This document shows positions 6,286-8,620 of a DNA stretch of 8,620 bases, piece after piece (position 1 is the first letter of the stretch; every line of letters begins with the position of its first letter). The notes under the pieces were generated by a model that saw only the letters and a program-made list of their open reading frames with translations, ran no database searches and was not told where the DNA came from. The position numbers and the translations under genes are program-made. Source of the stretch: Deltaproteobacteria bacterium (GTDB lineage Bacteria > Desulfobacterota > Syntrophia > Syntrophales > Smithellaceae); NCBI GenBank assembly GCA_011046295.1, contig DSAV01000177.1, forward strand, positions 1 to 8,620. The letters run 5' to 3'.

Positions 6286-6324
6286 CGTTCTTTACGCGGT
6301 TTTGCTGCCAAGATTGAAAGAACG
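6286..6324 (-). terminator. Weak hairpin downstream of katG, candidate terminator
   Basis: CGTTCTTT (6286-6293) is the reverse complement of AAAGAACG (6317-6324), with a 23-base loop. Read on the - strand it begins 14 bases beyond the expected katG stop and is followed by ATTTTCGG, a short T-rich tail. The long loop makes it a weak candidate. Confidence 0.3.
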
Positions 6325-6337
6325 AACCTGTTCCAAT

Positions 6338-8532
6338 TTACGCCAGATCAAAACGATCCAGATTCATGACCTTGTTCCAGGCCGCCACAAAGTCCTGCAG
6401 GAACTTCTCCTGTGAATCCTGGCAGGCGTAAACCTCGCGATGGCCCGAAGCTGTGAGTTCGACCCGAAAGTCAAATCAACGCGGGTGCCTGTCCACTTGA
6501 GCTCGCCGCTCTTCCGGTCCCGCCCTTCGAACACGTCCGCGTCTTTGGATGAGGCCTTCCACCCGGTGCCCATATCCAGCAGGTTCACGAAGAAGTCGTT
6601 GGTGAGCGTCCCGTGCCGTGTGGTGAATACGCCATGTTGAGACCCGCCGAAATTCGCGCCCAGAACGCGCAGGCCGCCGATTAACACGGTCATCTCGGGC
6701 GCGGTGAGCGTTAGAAGCTGTGCCTTGTCCACCAGCATCTCCTCGGCCGATACGGCGTACTTTTTCTTTTGATAGTTTCGGAACCCGTCGGCTTTCGGTT
6801 CGAGTACGGCAAAAGAAGCCACGTCGGTTTGTGCCTGAGAGGCATCCATGCGACCCGGCGCGAAGGGAACCGTTATTTTGTAACCGGCGTTTATCGCCGC
6901 CTGCTCCACGCCCGCCGAGCCGCCTAAAACGATCAGGCCGGTAAGCGAAACTTTTTTATCGCCTGCCTGTTCTTTGTTGAACGCTTTCTGGATGCGTTCC
7001 AGGACTTTAAGCACGCGGGCGAGCTTTTCTGGCTCGTTGACCTCCCAATCCTTCTGAGGTGCCAGGCGAATGCGGGCGCCGTTGGCGCCGCCGCGCATGT
7101 CGGAGCCGCGGAAGGTGTATGCCGATGCCCAGGCGACTGAAACCAGATCCGACACGGAAAGGCCGGAAGCCAGGATTTGTTTCTTCAGGGACGTGATATC
7201 CGACTTGTTGATCAATTTATGATTCACGGCCGGAATGGGGTCTTGCCAGATCAACACTTCTTTAGGCACTTCCGATCCGAGGTAAAGCGCGCGCGGTCCC
7301 ATGTCGCGATGCGTCAGCTTGAACCAGGCTCGGGCGAATGCGTCGGCAAATTCCTTCGGATTGGCCAGGTAGCGCCGCGAGATCGCCTCGTAAATCGGAT
7401 CGAAGCGCAGCGAAAGATCCGCTGTGGTCATCATCGGGCGGAGCTTTTTGGACGGGTCATGCGCGTCTGTGACCATATCTTCTTCTTCCACATTTTTGGC
7501 CAGCCACTGATGCGCGCCTGCCGGGCTTTTGACCAGTTCCCACTCGTATTTGAAAAGCACCTTCAGATATCCCATGTCCCATTTCGTCGGGTTTGGTTTC
7601 CAGGCCCCCTCGATGCCGCTCGAAATGGTATCGCCGCCTTTGCCAATTTTGAAGCTACTTTTCCAACCGAGTCCCTGTTCTTCGAGAGGCGCACCTTCCG
7701 GCTCAGGACCCACATGGGTCGCGGGGCCGGCGCCATGGCACTTGCCGAATGTGTGCCCGCCGGCGACGAGGGCGACGGTTTCTTCATCATTCATGGCCAT
7801 GCGCGCGAAGGTTGTGCGGACGTCATGGCCGGAGGCGACCGGGTCGGGGTTGCCGTTGGGCCCCTCGGGGTTGACGTAGATAAGGCCCATCTGCACGGCG
7901 GCGAGCGGGTTTTCGAGATCCCGTTCACCCGAGTAGCGCTTGTCGCCAAGCCAGGTATCTTCGCTGCCCCAGTAGATGTCCTCTTCCGGCTCCCAGACAT
8001 CCACACGTCCGCCGGCGAAACCGAAAGTTTTAAACCCCATCGATTCTAGAGCGCAATTGCCGGCAAGAATCATCAGATCGGCCCAGGAGATTTTCTTGCC
8101 ATATTTCTGCTTGATGGGCCACAAAAGCCGGCGCGCCTTGTCGAGGTTAACGTTGTCGGGCCAGCTGTTAAGCGGTGCCAGACGCTGGGAGCCGGTGTTT
8201 CCGCCGCCGCGGCCGTCGCCCATGCGGTAGGTTCCGGCGCTGTGCCACGCCATGCGGATGAAGAGCCCGCCGTAGTGGCCCCAGTCGGCCGGCCACCATT
8301 CCTGCGAGTCGGTCATGAGCGCATAGAGGTCTTTCTTCACGGCCGCTAGATCCAGTTTTTTAAACTCTTTGGCGTAGTCAAATGCTTCACCCATCGGATT
8401 GCTTTTATGCGTGTGCTGGTGAAGAATCCTCAGATTCAATTGATTCGGCCACCAGTCACGATTCGAGGTGCCGCCGCCGGAAATTGTTTTTTTCATCCTG
8501 CCCGTTACCGGACACTTGCTTTCTTCTGTCAT
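6338..8532 (-). CDS. katG: Catalase-peroxidase KatG, frameshifted near the 3' end
   Basis: Bifunctional haem enzyme that dismutates hydrogen peroxide and oxidises organic donors in the cytosol; no signal peptide is seen. Numbered from the ATG at 8532, the N-terminal catalytic domain has the distal R93, W96 and H97 in RMAWHSAGTYRMGDGRGG. Y219 (LIYVNPEGPNG) and M245 (ARMAMNDEE) fit the Trp-Tyr-Met crosslink, and H260 in GGHTFGK is the proximal haem ligand. The duplicated C-terminal domain is present to GSNSQLRAIA. There, near 6435-6438, one base is missing. The frame as given continues with 23 unrelated residues to a TGA at 6364-6366. Restoring the base gives EVYACQDSQEKF, then a normal tail ending NLDRFDLA and TAA at 6338-6340, for about 731 residues, the usual length. 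The start at 8532 is chosen over the in-frame ATG at 8550 because AAGGAG lies just before it. The gene looks more GC-rich than the central operon. Confidence 0.95.
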
Positions 8533-8540
8533 AATGTTTT

Positions 8541-8546
8541 CTCCTT
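8541..8546 (-). promoter_or_regulatory. katG ribosome binding site that decides the start
   Basis: On the - strand, AAGGAG (complement of 8541-8546) is followed by eight bases and the ATG at 8530-8532. The alternative in-frame ATG at 8548-8550 has no purine-rich sequence ahead of it and would place this site inside the coding region. The protein from 8532 begins MTEESKCPVTG, typical of KatG N-termini. Confidence 0.75.
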
Positions 8547-8585
8547 TCATGGTTATAACTGATCAAAAACGATACACAACTTACT

Positions 8586-8601
8586 TAGACTCAAGAATCT
8601 A
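8586..8601. promoter_or_regulatory. Imperfect 16-base dyad upstream of katG, possible operator
   Basis: TAGACTC (8586-8592) and GAATCTA (8595-8601) form an inverted repeat with one mismatch and a two-base centre, 54-69 bases upstream of the katG start. The size and AT-rich symmetry suit a dimeric regulator such as a Fur/PerR-type repressor, which commonly controls katG. It does not match a PerR or OxyR consensus closely enough to name one. No confident -35/-10 pair was found beside it. Confidence 0.3.
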
Positions 8602-8620
8602 GCGCAACACTTTGGTATTC

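Larger units (their letters stand above)
5990..6337. other. Convergent intergenic region between the GTPase gene and katG
   Basis: This 348-base stretch lies between the 3' ends of two converging genes. No credible gene is seen. It carries three hairpin-forming repeats described separately (6114-6150, 6238-6272 and 6286-6324). Just after the GTPase stop, a weak 7-pair stem (5985-5991 with 6002-6008) precedes GGTTTT and could add to termination. A + strand frame at about 6104-6415 is open but has no homology I recognise and runs into the end of katG, so it is not called. Confidence 0.6.

Noticed and set aside
6364..6366. TGA ending the frame of katG as a selenocysteine codon or a programmed frameshift product
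   Set aside because: The residues before it are unlike KatG and no slippery sequence is seen at the shift point. A single missing base restores a normal family ending in the neighbouring frame.
6104..6415. 103-codon + strand frame between the GTPase gene and katG
   Set aside because: It runs through all three hairpin repeats and into the 3' end of katG, has no ribosome binding site and no recognisable protein features.
7177..8049. Long open frame (290 codons) on the + strand opposite katG
   Set aside because: It lies wholly inside the katG coding region, whose protein is a clear catalase-peroxidase. The antisense product has no recognisable domain and is explained by GC-rich codon use on the other strand.
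8552..8557. TATAAC (- strand) as the katG -10 box
   Set aside because: Transcription would begin about seven bases later, inside or next to the ribosome binding site at 8541-8546, leaving too short a leader. The partner -35 (TTGTGT) is also weak.

Overview
The window looks like a piece of a chromosome from an anaerobic Gram-negative bacterium. A Desulfobacterota-like or syntrophic lineage is my best guess from protein style, not something the sequence proves. Supporting signs are strong AGGAGG ribosome binding sites, a classic Tat leader, a short exported protein, moderate GC in the central genes and peroxide-defence genes of the kind anaerobes carry. No RNA gene, CRISPR array, insertion sequence or phage gene was seen.

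Layout: bases 1-87 may be the 3' end of an unidentified gene. Bases 211-501 are the C-terminal half of an AhpC-type peroxiredoxin that has lost its start and its peroxidatic-cysteine half. Next comes an AT-rich, repeat-bearing intergenic region (502-697) and then a + strand gene group: a small 88-residue protein (698-964), a tryptophan-rich polytopic membrane protein (1010-2422), a Tat-exported metallo-beta-lactamase-fold enzyme related to COG1237 (2446-3621), a short exported or membrane-anchored protein (3645-4040), and a 618-residue protein with an unknown N-terminal half fused to a CobW/COG0523 metal-handling GTPase (4133-5989). From 1010 to 4040 the genes are tightly spaced, each with its own good Shine-Dalgarno sequence. 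The GTPase follows after 92 bases that contain an inverted repeat covering its start codon. A 348-base convergent intergenic region with three hairpins separates this group from katG (catalase-peroxidase) on the - strand (8532-6338). katG has a one-base deletion near its 3' end.

How the genes may work together (inference): the membrane protein, the Tat-exported metallohydrolase and the small exported protein could form one assembly at the outer face of the inner membrane. The CobW-type GTPase could load metal into the hydrolase, or into the membrane protein, in the cytosol. The Tat route fits an enzyme that folds and takes up its metal before export. I know of no described system with this composition, so it is the main candidate for something new here. 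Both peroxide-detoxifying genes flanking it (ahpC and katG) are damaged in the sequence as given, by decay or by assembly error.
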